64,000 nt of DNA from Gonocerus acuteangulatus (GCA_946811695.1 OX328130.1:73621353-73685352); one strand, 5' to 3'. Positions 20,541 to 32,345 are shown, counted from the first letter of the stretch. Notes: generated from the sequence alone by a model not told the origin. Program-made: numbers and translations.

Positions 20541-22967
20541 ATGAGGGTCAGGCCTCATATCCCTCAAGATACTGTCTGGTTTGCTGAAGTTTATCAATAC
20601 TCTTCCAGCGACAGTTAAAAAATTAACTACTTTCAGTGACAATGATGGTCAGGCCTCATATTCCTCAAGATACTGTCTGGTTTGCTGAAGTTTAGCAATA
20701 TTCTTCCAGCGACAGTTAAAAAATTAACTACATTCAGTGACAATGATGGTCAGGCCTCATATTCCTCAAGATACTGTCTGGTTTGCTGAAGTTTATCAAT
20801 ACTCTTCCAGCGACAGTTAAAAAATTAACTACTTTCAGTGACAATGATGGTCAGGCCTCATATCCCTCAAGATACTGTCTGGTTTGCTGAAGTTTAGCAA
20901 TATTCTTCCAGCGACAGTTAAAAAATTAACTACGTTCAGTGACAATGATGGTCAGGCCTCATATCCCTCAAGATACTGTCTGGTTTGCTGAAGTTTAGCA
21001 ATACTCTTCCAGCGACAGTTAAAAAATTAACTACTTTCAGTGACAATGATGGTCAGGCCTCATATTCCTCAAGATACTGTCTGGTTTGCTGAAGTTTATC
21101 AATACTCTTCCAGCGACAGTTAAAAAATTAACTACTTTCAGTGACAATGATGGTCAGGCCTCATATTCCTCAAGATACTGTCTGGTTTGCTGAAGTTTAT
21201 CAATACTCTTCCAGCGACAGTTAAAAAATTAACTACTTTCAGTGACAATGATGGTCAGGCCTCATATTCCTCAAGATACTGTCTGGTTTGCTGAAGTTTA
21301 TCAATACTCTTCCAGCGACAGTTAAAAAATTAACTACTTTCAGTGACAATGATGGTCAGGCCTCATATTCCTCAAGATACTGTCTGGTTTGCTGAAGTTT
21401 AGCAATACTCTTCCAGCGACAGTTAAAAAATTAACTACGTTCAGTGACAATGATGGTCAGGCCTCATATCCCTCAAGATACTGTCTGGTTTGCTGAAGAT
21501 TAGCAATACTCTTCCAGCGACAGTTAAAAAATTAACTACGTTCAGTGACAATGATGGTCAGGCTTCATATCCCTCAAGATACTGTCTGGTTTGCTGAAGT
21601 TTAGCAATACTCTTCCAGCGACAGTTAAAAAATTAACTACGTTCAGTGACAATGATGGTCAGGCCTCATATCCTTCAAGATACTGTCTGGTTTGCTGAAG
21701 TTTAGCAATACTCTTCCAGCGACAGTTAAAAAATTAACTACGTTCAGTGACAATGATGGTCAGGCCTCATATCCCTCAAGATACTGTCTGGTTTGCTGAA
21801 GTTTATCAATACTCTTCCAGCGACAGTTAAAAAATTAACTACGTTCAGTGACAATGATGGTCAGGCCTCATATCCCTCAAGATACTGTCTGGTTTGCTGA
21901 AGTTTAGCAATACTCTTCCAGCGACAGTTAAAAAATTAACTACGTTCAGTGACAATGATGGTCAGGCCTCATATCCCTCAAGATACTGTCTGGTTTGCTG
22001 AAGTTTAGCAATACTCTTCCAGCGACAGTTAAAAAATTAACTACGTTCAGTGACAATGATGGTCAGGCCTCATATCTCTCAAGATACTGTCTGGTTTGCT
22101 GAAGTTTAGCAATACTCTTCCAGCGACAGTTAAAAAATTAACTACGTTCAGTGACAATGATGGTCAGGCCTCATATCCCTCAAGATACTGTCTGGTTTGC
22201 TGAAGTTTAGCAATACTCTTCCAGCGACAGTTAAAAAATTAACTACGTTCAGTGACAATGATGGTCAGGCCTCATATCTCTCAAGATACTGTCTGGTTTG
22301 CTGAAGTTTAGCAATACTCTTCCAGCGACAGTTAAAAAATTAACTACGTTCAGTGACAATGATGGTCAGGCCTCATATCCCTCAAGATACTGTCTGGTTT
22401 GCTGAAGTTTAGCAATACTCTTCCAGCGACAGTTAAAAAATTAACTACTTTCAGTGACAATGATGGTCAAGCCTCATATTCCTCAAGATACTGTCTGGTT
22501 TGCTGAAGTTTATCAATACTCTTCCAGCGACAGTTAAAAAATTAACTACTTTCAGTGACAATGATGGTCAGGCCTCATATTCCTCAAGATACTGTCTGGT
22601 TTGCTGAATTTTAGCAATATTCTTCCAGCGACAGTTAAAAAATTAACTACATTCAGTGACAATGATGGTCAGGCCTCATATTCCTCAAGATACTGTCTGG
22701 TTTGCTGAAGTTTATCAATACTCTTCCAGCGACAGTTAAAAAATTAACTACTTTCAGTGACAATGATGGTCAGGCCTCATATTCCTCAAGATACTGTCTG
22801 GTTTGCTGAAGTTTATCAATACTCTTCCAGCGACAGTTAAAAAATTAACTACTTTCAGTGACAATGATGGTCAGGCCTCATATTCCTCAAGATACTGTCT
22901 GGTTTGCTGAAGTTTATCAATACTCTTCCAGCGACAGTTAAAAAATTAACTACGTTCAGTGACAATG
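20541..22967 (+). repeat. 101-bp satellite array, 24 copies
   Basis: Unit words are GGTCAGGCCTCATAT, CAAGATACTGTCTGGTTTGC, CTTCCAGCGACAGTTAAA and TTCAGTGACAATGAT. Two main variants occur: ATTCC/TTTATCAATAC/ACTTTCAG and ATCCC/TTTAGCAATAC/ACGTTCAG. They are grouped in blocks, with the second variant dominating the middle. Confidence 0.98.
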
Positions 22968-23041
22968 TAGGAGGCCAAAACCAAAGCCGGTATACTGTTA
23001 AGTTCTGGTTGTATATTGTTAAAATCACAAGGACTTGAAAG

Positions 23042-23599
23042 TCCCAAAATACAACCCTTAAAAAATTTCGCCATATTTTATTGGAGAAATGTATCTATTG
23101 AAGTAAATTTAATAAACGACCTAAAATAAATTAATTAAGCTTCCATTTTCGATCTGCTTTTTTATAAATTTGCCTGCATGTTAATTACAGTGTCCTTTAT
23201 GGATTGGGAAAAGATAGGACCCTCTAAGCGGTATTCGTTTTCCAGATATTTAGCCTGAAAGATCCACTTTTTAACATTAGACAGGGGCAGACCGTATCCA
23301 TGTTTACCTAAAAAAAAAAAGCGAGTTTGCTTAGCATTTTTCTGGAAAACTAGTATATGATACATAATAGCTAACCTAATCATACTGACAGAGTTTTAAT
23401 AGGGCAAGTGGTACTCGGCTTCCTATCCTTTACCAATGCTTAGAAAACACTGTAATTAACATGTAGGCAAATTTATAAAAAATTCGTTCGAAAATGGAAG
23501 CTTAATTAATTTATTTTAGGTCTTTTATTTAATTTACTTTAATTGATACATTGCTCTAATAAAATATGGGGAGATTTTTTAAGGGTTGTATTTTGGGAT
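23042..23599. repeat. Nested inverted repeat, about 151-bp arms
   Basis: Left arm 23042-23192 and right arm 23448-23599 are inverted copies (for example TTAATTAAGCTTCCATTTTC and its complement) with about 90 percent identity by eye. The spacer is 255 bp with no gene. It could be a MITE that inserted in the larger unit. Confidence 0.85.
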
Positions 23600-24254
23600 T
23601 TTAAGGATTGCATCAGTTCAAGAATTACTGGGGAAGGCCTTATGTCAATTTATGTGTAAAAACTCAAAGATTGTATGCCTTAGAAAATATATAATATACA
23701 AAAATATAAGCAAAAACGCGAATTTTTCAGAAAAGTTATATATTTGAAGGGCTGTAACTTCGCTCAATATTGACCTATCAAGTTCGCTGAAGTCTCGAAA
23801 CATTAGTATTTTTATGCACTAAAAGGCAGTACCTAGGAAATAGTCGTTTATTTTAGATAACAACTTGAATAACAATTTTATAGTGTACAATATCCTAAAT
23901 TATGAGTTTTGAGGGGTGGGGCTTAAACAAAAAGCGCAGGGCTTTTTCTGATCCCGGATTTGGATTCAGGGACCCCAGAAACATATAGGAAACATGGTCT
24001 GGTTTCTGGGTCTGGACTTTTATTTTTTTTTGTGTGTGGCTTTGTTATAAATTGATAATATACATTAAAAATTCGTTTTTTTCTTAAGCTATATAACTGA
24101 AATTTCAATTGATGCATTGTAGAAACATAATTAAAACATTATACAGACTTACACTTATCCGGGAATTTACAAAAACGATTTAACTTTAAACAGTGATATC
24201 TCAAAATGACTATAACGTCACTTGTATCCCTTGGCTTCTCAACCCATCATATGT

Positions 24255-24519
24255 GGTCCAATGAAAATTTAGTACTGTATATTAATTAGTTTTTGAATGA
24301 TCAACTTCCATTTGCCAAGATTTTTTCGACCTTGTACACATATTCAACAAAATATACGTAATCGAAAAATCATGATTTTTGTTAATATAAGAATTTCACA
24401 TTTACTGAAGCGATAGCTATTGAGGTTGCACTCATAAAATATTTCAAACTTGTTCAAATCCTTAACAATCATACCTACTTGGGCCCAAGTTAAAATTAAA
24501 ATGTATCTCTTATGAGCAG
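24255..24519. other. Intergenic, nothing recognised
   Basis: No supported feature. Confidence 0.4.
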
Positions 24520-24890
24520 TCAACCTCAACTTCTCTCACAATGTCCTGAGCAGTTTGGCAAAGGTTTTCTTCTACCAACGTGACCAACAACAGTCAGTAC
24601 TTCACTGATGCTTCCTTCACCCAAAATAACATAGATTTTTCGCGCAGTTGAGCCCTAACCAAGATCTGTTCAAAAGCAAGTTCGCTCGCTCTGTCTCAAA
24701 TAGTTTTGCGATGGTTTTCTATTACCAAAGTTCTCAGTTGGACGTGATCAATATCAGTAGTCCTACCGCGACCTGTCATCGAAATCAAAATGTTTGAGAC
24801 AAAATTGTTGGAACCATATTTGCACTGTACATTCACTGATTCTTCCTTCGCCTCGAACAACATTGATGTTACGCGCGGTTGAGCCGTATT
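24520..24890 (-). pseudogene. Mariner-like transposase N-terminal relic
   Basis: Mariner transposases bind their terminal repeats with two N-terminal helix-turn-helix domains. On the minus strand one frame reads RNINVV, GEGRISECTVQIWFQQF, LKHFDFDDRSR then a stop. This follows the mariner order of an R-N-I-x-x-V segment, GEG-x-I-SE-x-T, a W-F-x-x-F and an acidic D-D-x-x-R. A second diverged echo of the same stretch (AQLREKSMLFW; NLCQTAQDIVREVEV) lies further along near 24530-24640. There are multiple stops and no catalytic domain, so it is an old fragment. Confidence 0.6.
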
Positions 24891-25577
24891 TCGACCATGA
24901 AGAAAATTTTGTTTTGATATGATGGATTTCGCAGGTCCTGACCTCTCAGAAACACAACTGAACTAATCTTTGAGGAAAAACTACATTTGATGGGGAGAGC
25001 TAAACTAGACCATGTCCATGTTATAAAGTTTTCAGAAAATGACTACATATTATGCGTTTTAATTACAGAGACCTTCTATAAATCCTATTGACCACTATAA
25101 GCCTTAAACGATTTTTGAACTTAAGCACTGATATTATTTATGTATAGCCTTGTTCATAAAATAGTTATAACTTGGACTTGGCTTACTTGTGCTATGAAAA
25201 CAAATAAGAATATCTTCCTGATGTTTAGCAAGAACTGCTACAAGTGGCAAAATAATGAAGTTAGGTTAGGTTAGGTTGGTTTTTGAGACAGAGTTGTGTA
25301 TCTAAAATTGCATCTGTTTGAATCTTGTATGGAAAATATTATTATTGCATAGATATAAAAACCAGATTCAGATGTCCTAAAAGAGAAAGAAAAAAACACT
25401 TAAAAATGTATATATTCATTATATTATCTATTTATTTATTTTATTTTATTTATTATTTTTTTGATTATTTTTTATTTATTTATTTTTTTTTTACTTTTAC
25501 ATGTTAGTAATTTCATACTTTTTTTCCTCCTTCTTCTTTTCTTTTTTTCCCCCTTCTTTTGATTATTATTTTTTTTT

Positions 25578-25629
<52 letters not shown>

Positions 25630-26325
25630 ATTTATTTATTTTTATATCTCATTTATTTATTTGTATTTTTTTAAATATATACTAGCGATTACGCTATATT
25701 TAATTAGGACCATCAACTTTACTTCATACTAACAATGCTTAAGTTAAGTTACTTAACAATAATGAAGTTAGGACTTAGTCTCCTGTGGCACTGAAAAGAC
25801 CCATTTTAGTAATACTCTTCAATCCCATTACAACATAATATGCCAAGAATTGACTTGGTCTACTTATGCTCTGAATCCTCTATTTATAAATACTGTTTAT
25901 TATCCATTTACTAGACATTAGATTATCTTTGGTTACTTGGCATGCCACAAAATTAATATTCAAAACCTGATTTTATTTGTGACTACACAATAAAAAAATA
26001 AAACATGGAATTAAAACAATACTGTTAATACCTCTTAAAACTAGCAGATATTGGTACAAGAAGAACACGAGTCAGTCAGCATTTAGTCTCTGCGTTTACT
26101 GACCAGACTATTGTCGATTAGATAACTAAACTTTCCGAGGTCATAAGAACTATTCAGACCGTGATAATGTAAATTGATTTTCCAGACGTGCGGATGGGCG
26201 GTCCAAGATGAAACAACAATCAGTTGAACCCTCGTTATCTCGCTTCGTCCTCAGCGAGTTGCTAGTTTGGACCCCTCTTCTCTCGGACCCTCTCTCCTTC
26301 GCTTGGACCTCACCCCCTTCTGGAG
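24891..26325. other. Intergenic, T-rich with microsatellites
   Basis: A short GTTAGGTTAGGTTAGGTTGG tract lies at about 25260-25280. T-rich and (TTTA)-type DNA covers 25400-25680, with (AT)n at 25580-25626. Confidence 0.6.
25580..25626. repeat. (AT)n microsatellite
   Basis: Dinucleotide run within T-rich DNA. Confidence 0.98.
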
Positions 26326-26557
26326 TTAGGCCATTCCTAGTGCTCCCGTAGTCATTACCAAGTTAATCCTAGCCGTCCCTAATGCGAACAGCTTAACTAT
26401 CTCTAGATTGAGGACATCATTCCAAGATGTCCTAGAGGACTTTAAACTATATATTAATATGGCGAAAGTCCATTTATCCAAAATGATATCCTTTAAAAAG
26501 AGAAATTCTGAAATAAAATGCTCTTCCGCCCAAAAAAAATTGGCATTAATCCGGCAG

Positions 26558-26741
26558 CGGTCGCATGGGTCTGACAGACACAGACTTGCTCTTCTCAAAA
26601 TCCTGATGTCCTGTGGACCTCTCACCCCAACCTTCCTTAGCAAGCAGAAACTTTCTGCACATGTTCAGATGTTACAGGACTGTCTATGTGCGGCAATCTT
26701 TGTTGAGATTTCATCTGCGGGTCTGTCAGACCTATGCGACC
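26558..26741. repeat. Short inverted repeat around GGGTCTGACAGAC
   Basis: GGTCGCATGGGTCTGACAGA (from 26559) is inverted at 26718-26741 (GGGTCTGTCAGACC, TATGCGACC). Related palindromic words recur at 27470-27490 and 28360-28388. An open frame across 26408-26827 is not recognisable as protein and spans this repeat, so I do not call it. Confidence 0.6.
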
Positions 26742-26831
26742 TTTCGTGTCACAGTTTTTTCTTTATTTTTTTTTCATTTCATATTTTTTATTATGAATTA
26801 CAACGATTATTAAAGGAAATTATATAATACA

Positions 26832-27410
26832 CTAGCTGTTACCTATTTTGACATGCTACACCTACTTTCTGTCTATGACTCTCCCCGTATCAAGATCTAC
26901 CTGTATACCCAGTTACGTCAAAATCGGTCAAACGGTGTGAATTTGTTTTTACCTGTCTAGTAGTTCATAATGCAACCGGCAGAGGCCAGCACCACAGCAC
27001 TTTATCTAACAGCCAACAGAGGCCAGTACCAGAGCCTGCGAGTAGATAGCTCTTATCAAAGAAAGGCCAGCGCTCCTTAGTTAGACAGTGACTGTTGATA
27101 TAAAATTGAAATAAACTGCATTACATGATTATATAATGATGTAAAGTCATCAATGAGTTCGAGTTTTCCTAATTATCAAGAACATCAACAAATAAATTTG
27201 AGACATTATTCAAAATCGCTGTCGATTCAAAATGGCCGTCAGAATCTGAATGGTTTAGTGTAGCCAAGATTTCCCGTATCAAGACCTACCTGTGTGCCAA
27301 GTTTGGTCAAAATCTGCCAAACTGTGTAGATTTGTATAATGAACAAACAGAAAAACATACAAACATACATACATACAAACAGACAGACACGGGATTTTTA
27401 TATATATAGA
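26832..27410 (-). mobile_element. Short Helitron, family B, minus strand
   Basis: Read on the minus strand it starts TCTATATATATAAAAATCCC at 27410 after an A, followed by CGTGTCTGTCTG. It ends in AACAGCTAG then T at 26832. The subterminal hairpin is degenerate (GTAGCATGTC). The interior shares the CCAAACTTGGCACACAGGTA-type block with 16219-16822. It is 579 bp with no coding capacity. Confidence 0.8.
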
Positions 27411-27650
27411 TACATATAAATATGCATATATTGAATTGGGGTCCCTAAAATAGGGCTTTGATACTCAGAGATCTGTGAGACCCACGCGACTAGAAAAGTG
27501 TAACTTTTTCTATTTTCTTTTTTCTTGTAAAGAAGTCAATATGTTTTAATTTTGTCTTTTTAGACATGAGGGGAGAACGGTTTTCAATCCATCAATCAAT
27601 ATCGTAACAAAATCGTGGACACTGTCGATAGAATCTTTGCTTCAGTAAAC

Positions 27651-27881
27651 GTTTATAGGAATACCCTGCAAGGGTCCACAACTGTTTATAGGAATACCCT
27701 GCAAGGGTCCACAACTGTTTATAGGAATACCCTGCAAGGGTCCACAACTGTTTATAGGAATACCCTGCAAGGGTCCACAACTGTTTATAGGAATACCCTG
27801 CAAGGGTCCACAACTGTTTATAGGAATACCCTGCAAGGGTCCACAACTGTTTATAGGAATACCCTGCAAGGGTCCACAACT
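27651..27881 (+). repeat. 33-bp minisatellite, 7 perfect copies
   Basis: The unit begins GTTTATAGGAATACCC and contains the small palindrome ACCCTGCAAGGGT. All seven copies look identical. GTTT occurs at both outer edges. As 33 is a multiple of three, frames on both strands stay open through it. Confidence 0.98.
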
Positions 27882-28619
27882 GTTTTCTATTCCTTATTGA
27901 ATATGGCGGGGATAAATGAGATGGTCATATACAGCTCTCGAACTGTCCTGACAAAAAGATGTATTTTTATGAAAAAAAACGACGTTGAAAAAATGACGTT
28001 TTTTTTTTTTTTTTTTTTTTTGTTTTTTGTTTTTATTCGGATTTGTAGCAGATAACATAGAAATAAGAAAATGCATTTAATGTCTTTCCAGAAATTTGAT
28101 GGATTCAGAAATGAATTAGATCACGTTTTGCTCCCGAAACAAGAGACAGAAAGAAATATTGTCAGGAGAAGCTTAGAAAAGAAGAGACATTAGAACTGTA
28201 CAAGTTCATTTAAAAGATAAATTTAATACCGATGGCAAAAATGCCTAAGTTTTATGTTTTTCTCAATTAATATCATACTTTGTCCTAAATTTAAAATTAG
28301 TAAATGATAAAAACAATATGAACTCACTAAAAAAAAACAAGAATATGTATCATAAGGTAGTCGGGTCTGTGAGACCCGACGCGACCGCACCCGTATGTCA
28401 GAACGACCTCCGCCGGGTTAATTAAGGGAAGAATACGTCAATCATAGGTATACTCCCTCTAGGAACGCAGTTATTCTTATTTCTAAATTGAGAGGGCCAT
28501 CCAAAGATGTGCCGCATGCGCTGTTGAAGTCATTATTTGCGTTTAATGCCTGCATCGGAGCAGTGACGAGAAAATTAACTGATCCGTATGGAAGTCGCTA
28601 AATCACTAAGTTCTTCTTG
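27882..28619. other. Intergenic with poly(T)
   Basis: A T run at about 27998-28020 and the palindrome GTCGGGTCTGTGAGACCCGAC at 28360-28380. No gene is seen. Confidence 0.5.
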
Positions 28620-28631
28620 TCCTCATGGCCC

Positions 28632-28672
28632 TGAAGAAGCGTTAAAATTCAAGCTGAAACTTTGGACAATTT
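28632..28672 (+). other. Diverged PLE-terminus motif
   Basis: GGCCCTGAAGAAGC, then AAGCTGAAACTTTGGAC, resembles the hammerhead-like motif at 15251-15290. CTGAAGA and GAAAC are kept, but the cleavage triplet reads TTT and stem II has only about three pairs. It is probably a decayed PLE end. Confidence 0.4.
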
Positions 28673-28913
28673 ATCTAATTAATTTTGCTATAAGCTTCGC
28701 AATCTGAACGGACAGTGGATCTCTTTTCAATAAATTGAATAAGGTCGAACCCAGAACTGAGCCCTGTGTTACACCAGTTTCGAGCAGATTCCATTAATGT
28801 TGATAAAATATTTTCTGTTACTTAAATATCTGGAAAAAGCATTGAACGTAAGCTTAGCTCTGTGTCAATGCTCATTGGTCAATTACACAGGCATACAAAA
28901 AAAAAAAAAAAAA

Positions 28914-30049
28914 CGTTTTACTCCAGCACGTCAGGTTTAAGGGCATTTGAAGGTCAAATTTCGTATGAAGTCGTTAAAGAAGGGATAACTAGAGCTTCCA
29001 TCGTTTTGAGAATCGCTGAATTCTTTTTTTTTTTTCCTTGGTGTTTAAAGGCCATTCAACCACTATTGGGTCATTTATGCCTCTTGTCCGGTCCGTTGGT
29101 AGCATCGAAAGCAGAGACAGAGCCCGACGGCCAGCGGGAGGCGGACCTAGCCCAAGGTCGAGTAGAGTCCCCCGTGCCAGTTCTACCTTAGTGGCCCGCA
29201 TCTGGTGACTGGCTGCCAGGTCTAGGATAGAAGGTGTGCGTGCTGGTGCTAGGGCAACCAAACCTTCACAGACCGCATGGGGGGGGGGCTCGTCCTCAAC
29301 CTTAACCTAGCCCATCGCTCCCGCCGACCCACGCGCCCCACCTCCGTTCCGAACGCCACCAACGGTAAAAAAAGTAATTGTAACGAAATTTTAGTTAGTA
29401 AACGTCTTAATAATTTAAATTATATCAATTAATGATGGTTATACATTTTTTAAAAGGGACTAATATGTTTTACGTTTGCTGTTAAATGAATTTAGATGAA
29501 ATTTTTGTCGAAATATATTCTAGATGCCAATACTGCTTATAATAGGTGATAATTGGAAAAGATTTTAATTTACAATGAAGAATCGCAAAAGCCAGCGCTA
29601 AATTTTGTTTTTTAAATTGGTTTTAGCAAGGAAAGAAAAAATATTAGACAGATGAACTGAATTATTTCCTAGCAGCTCTCTAAGATGTATCGGGAGACTC
29701 AGTCGAACTCGCTCATCTTCATATGCCCTACAGCAATTCCTAGGGTAGGAATCGCTGAATTCGAATCCGAGGTCTGTCTCACCTCATCGGTGCAAAATCT
29801 AGGTCATTTCAAGGACAAATCTGTCTATTTTGGAAAAATGTATTTTTAAACTGCAGATTCATTTTTTGCAAAATAAAGTATTTGTCCTTGAAATTACCTT
29901 GATTTTTCGCCGATGGGTTGAAAGAAAATTCGAGGATTCGAATTCAACGACCCTCAAAACCATGGAAACACTAGTTATTTCTTCTTTAACGATTTCATAC
30001 GAAATTTGGCCTTCGAATGCCCTTAAACCTGACGTGCTGGGGTGAAACG
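28914..30049. mobile_element. Foldback MITE of about 397 bp, split by an insertion
   Basis: The outer left arm (28914-29023) is inverted at 29938-30049. The inner left arm (29763-29850) is inverted at 29857-29940, centred on CTGCAG (29851-29856). Removing the 725-bp insertion and one target duplicate gives one nearly continuous palindrome. It has no coding capacity. Confidence 0.85.
29024..29748 (-). mobile_element. Poly(A)-tailed retroelement insertion, family unknown
   Basis: A 725-bp insert within the MITE is flanked by exact 14-bp copies of GAATCGCTGAATTC (29010-29023 and 29749-29762). The T run at 29024-29035 is the poly(A) tail of a minus-strand element. The half next to the tail (about 29040-29350) is GC-rich with a frame containing LDLGLGPPPAGRR, which I do not recognise. 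Tail plus duplication indicates target-primed insertion of a SINE, a truncated LINE or a processed transcript. Confidence 0.75.
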
Positions 30050-31231
30050 GACTCCGGATTCGGTTTGAGCGTGTCGAAATACATAAGAATATATGTGAGG
30101 CATCTAGAATCACAACAAGACACATCATTCAAACCACTTTGTTCAGAAAACTCCAAAAACAGAACAAGTCTTATGATTAATTTTGTACATGTGTATAATT
30201 TTAATAAAAGTTGTAAGTATCACAGAAGAATGTTTTTGAGGAATTTGATAAGTTTATCTGTTATATTATCTATTTTGAAGGAATTTTTATTTTTTAAGTG
30301 TCTTACTTAGTTTTAAAATTCACTGATGTAGGTCTTATTTTGAAGCCAACTTTTCACTTCAGCATTAAAAAACAGCATGATCTATTGAGTTTTGAAAATC
30401 CTTTTCTTTACCAGTATATATAGGACATTTTGAACTTGTAAAATCAACTGTAATCTCAAAATCGTAAACTAGTGATGTTTCTTGATTCTAGACGCCCCAT
30501 GTATGGTGTACCACTTTTTTTTTTTGTTTTGTGTGCCTGTTTTAATGAAGTTTCGAAGTACAATAGCATAAAGAAGATGAAGTTGCATAACATAAAGAAG
30601 TAAAAGGAATTTTAAAGTTTTAAAGTGTCTAGAAATGGCTGGAATGCTTCAAGCCTGTCTTAAGAGATTTAAAAAGAAATAAATAAGAAAGTTAAAAAAG
30701 AAAAGAAACAGGTTTTTAATGAAGATGTCGCCAAGCCCTTATAGATGGTCCCTAGAGAAGTGGGTTGGGTTTATGGATATTCGCCTTTTCCCTTCAATTA
30801 CTGCAGGCTTCATCAATCTCTGTCTTCATTAAGGGTTTTTCTTCCTGACGGCAAAGGTAAGCCTTCTTCCGTCTGAATGGTCCGACAAGGTCTATTTTCG
30901 CTTTTTCAAACGCTCCTGTTTTCTTCCTTCGGCGTTCGAGTGGGGTCTGGTTAGGGGGGAGCTTTAAACGCTTCGGTTATTTCTTGAGCACTTAATGGGG
31001 AAAAACTCATCAGGATGTTCACCGCATTCTTTCAATGTACATATTAATGGATTTGTTCCAACATATTTCTGTTAACCCTCCTACCACAAGTAGGTGTCGA
31101 ATACCAAGTTTTGGCTAGAATTACAAGCCATATTCTGGTCTATGGAGAAGGGAGAGAGAGAACAATTCCACATCCTGTAGGTTACATTTCAAATTAGAAC
31201 ACTTATAAAAATGACTGAACCTCGATCATCT
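30050..31231. other. Intergenic, nothing recognised
   Basis: No supported gene. CCTCCTACCACAAGTAGGTGTCGAATA at about 31078 echoes 5394. Confidence 0.5.
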
Positions 31232-31241
31232 AAAAAAAAAA

Positions 31242-31511
31242 TCAGTCCCGTAACAAGCCACTAGGGAGATAGTGTGGTCAGTACTATGCTCCGGCCGCCT
31301 GATTTTTCCCTTGCTGCTTCGAGTGCTAGAGTCATTAGCACCAAGGTACCCATTGATAAATGAATTAAAGGCTGGTTTGGGGACGATCTGGGATCCCAAA
31401 TCCAACCCTCGAACGACAGCACTAGAAGAAAAAATCTTTAGTGCGTGCTCAGGTTTTGAACCTGGTCCTCCAGTTCATTAGTCGAGTGCTCTACCACTGA
31501 GCTAACCTCGC
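31242..31511 (-). mobile_element. tRNA-Ile SINE, internally deleted
   Basis: The minus strand has a tRNA head (GAGGTTAGCTCAGTGGTAGA, AGGTTCAAAACC region) and the family body. It ends at an A run on the plus strand (31232-31241), that is, a poly(T) 3' tail. A segment present in 7518-7866 is missing near the 3' end. Confidence 0.85.
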
Positions 31512-31574
31512 TACTACACATCATCTACACCTTTTAAATTTTAATTGGCGTAATTTGTATTTCCTATTCGGTAA

Positions 31575-32345
31575 AATGGATTTTTATTCATCTATTTATT
31601 TATTAGAACACCGTAAGAAAAGCGATATGCTCTTACATTACAGAAAAACTACTATTAACAGTTACAAATAAGTTGTACAATAAAACATAGGTGTCGACAA
31701 ACTTCAGAGCTGCCTTTGGAAATAATCAAAACATAGTATAAAGACGTTTTGTGATGAACATTGAGTGCTAGAATTTAAGCAGTTGAAATGATAGCTTAAT
31801 TTACTAATTTATAAAAATGGAATAACTTTAAGTAATATTATTCAGATCATGTGATATAAGTTGATGTGTTTTAAATATTGGAGTATAGAGTGTATGTAAG
31901 AAGTTATATAGGTCATCAGGAATGTTCAGTTTGTCGCGTCTTTTACATTCAGTGAGTATGTGTTTAATTGTCAATGTTGTGTTACAAACTCTGCATATCG
32001 GTTTGTCTTTTTTCTCCATTAGGTAATCATGTGTGGGCAACGAGTGTCCAATGCGAAGTCTGGTCAGTACTACTTGGTCTCTTCTTGTCAAGGTGTTGCA
32101 TTTTTCGTTACTCCAAGCTTTTAATGTGTTCTTAATTTGTTGTTTTTTTGTAGCCAGTAATGCAACCAGTCGTCTATTACGTATGTGCGTAATTTATGCA
32201 CCAAATCATGTAATGTTATGTTTTCAATGTCTACGATCTGTTTATTAGATGCATATTTTGCATATTTGTCTACTGATGTACTTAGTCCGATATCCTTATG
32301 CCCGGTAGCCATAATAGTGTGTGGTAAAATGGAACTTCATAAAAA
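31575..32345 (-). pseudogene. I-like LINE 3' fragment: RNase H tail and zinc motif
   Basis: On the minus strand the coding remnant starts near 32345 with LLWLPG, then after a one-base loss HKDIGLSTSVDKYAKYAS. A second frame change precedes KAWS and RRDQVVLTRLRIGHS. It ends with CRVCNTTLTIKHILTEC (CX2CX7HX4C) and a stop at 31828. The same order is seen at 43138 and 56700-57270, so this is one LINE family whose ORF2 carries RNase H. The remaining 3' UTR ends in a TTTATTTATT stretch near 31578-31602. Confidence 0.8.

Larger units (their letters stand above)
20225..24254. mobile_element. 4.0-kb unit with 38-bp terminal inverted repeats
   Basis: The left end (20225-20262, ACATATGACGGGTTGAGAAG onward) is inverted at 24217-24254 with 36 of 38 positions matching. 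The subterminal word AAGGGATACAAGTGAC recurs inside at about 20416. Between the ends lie the 101-bp satellite array and a nested inverted repeat. No transposase frame is visible and I find no clear target duplication. It is best described as a non-autonomous DNA transposon of unknown superfamily that carries a satellite. Confidence 0.65.

Noticed and set aside
20541..22967. Regular repeats that might suggest a CRISPR array
   Set aside because: The whole 101-bp unit repeats with no unique spacers, and the context is eukaryotic. It is a satellite.
25260..25280. Telomeric (TTAGG)n tract
   Set aside because: Only three or four imperfect hexamer-like units occur in interior DNA; too short to be telomeric.
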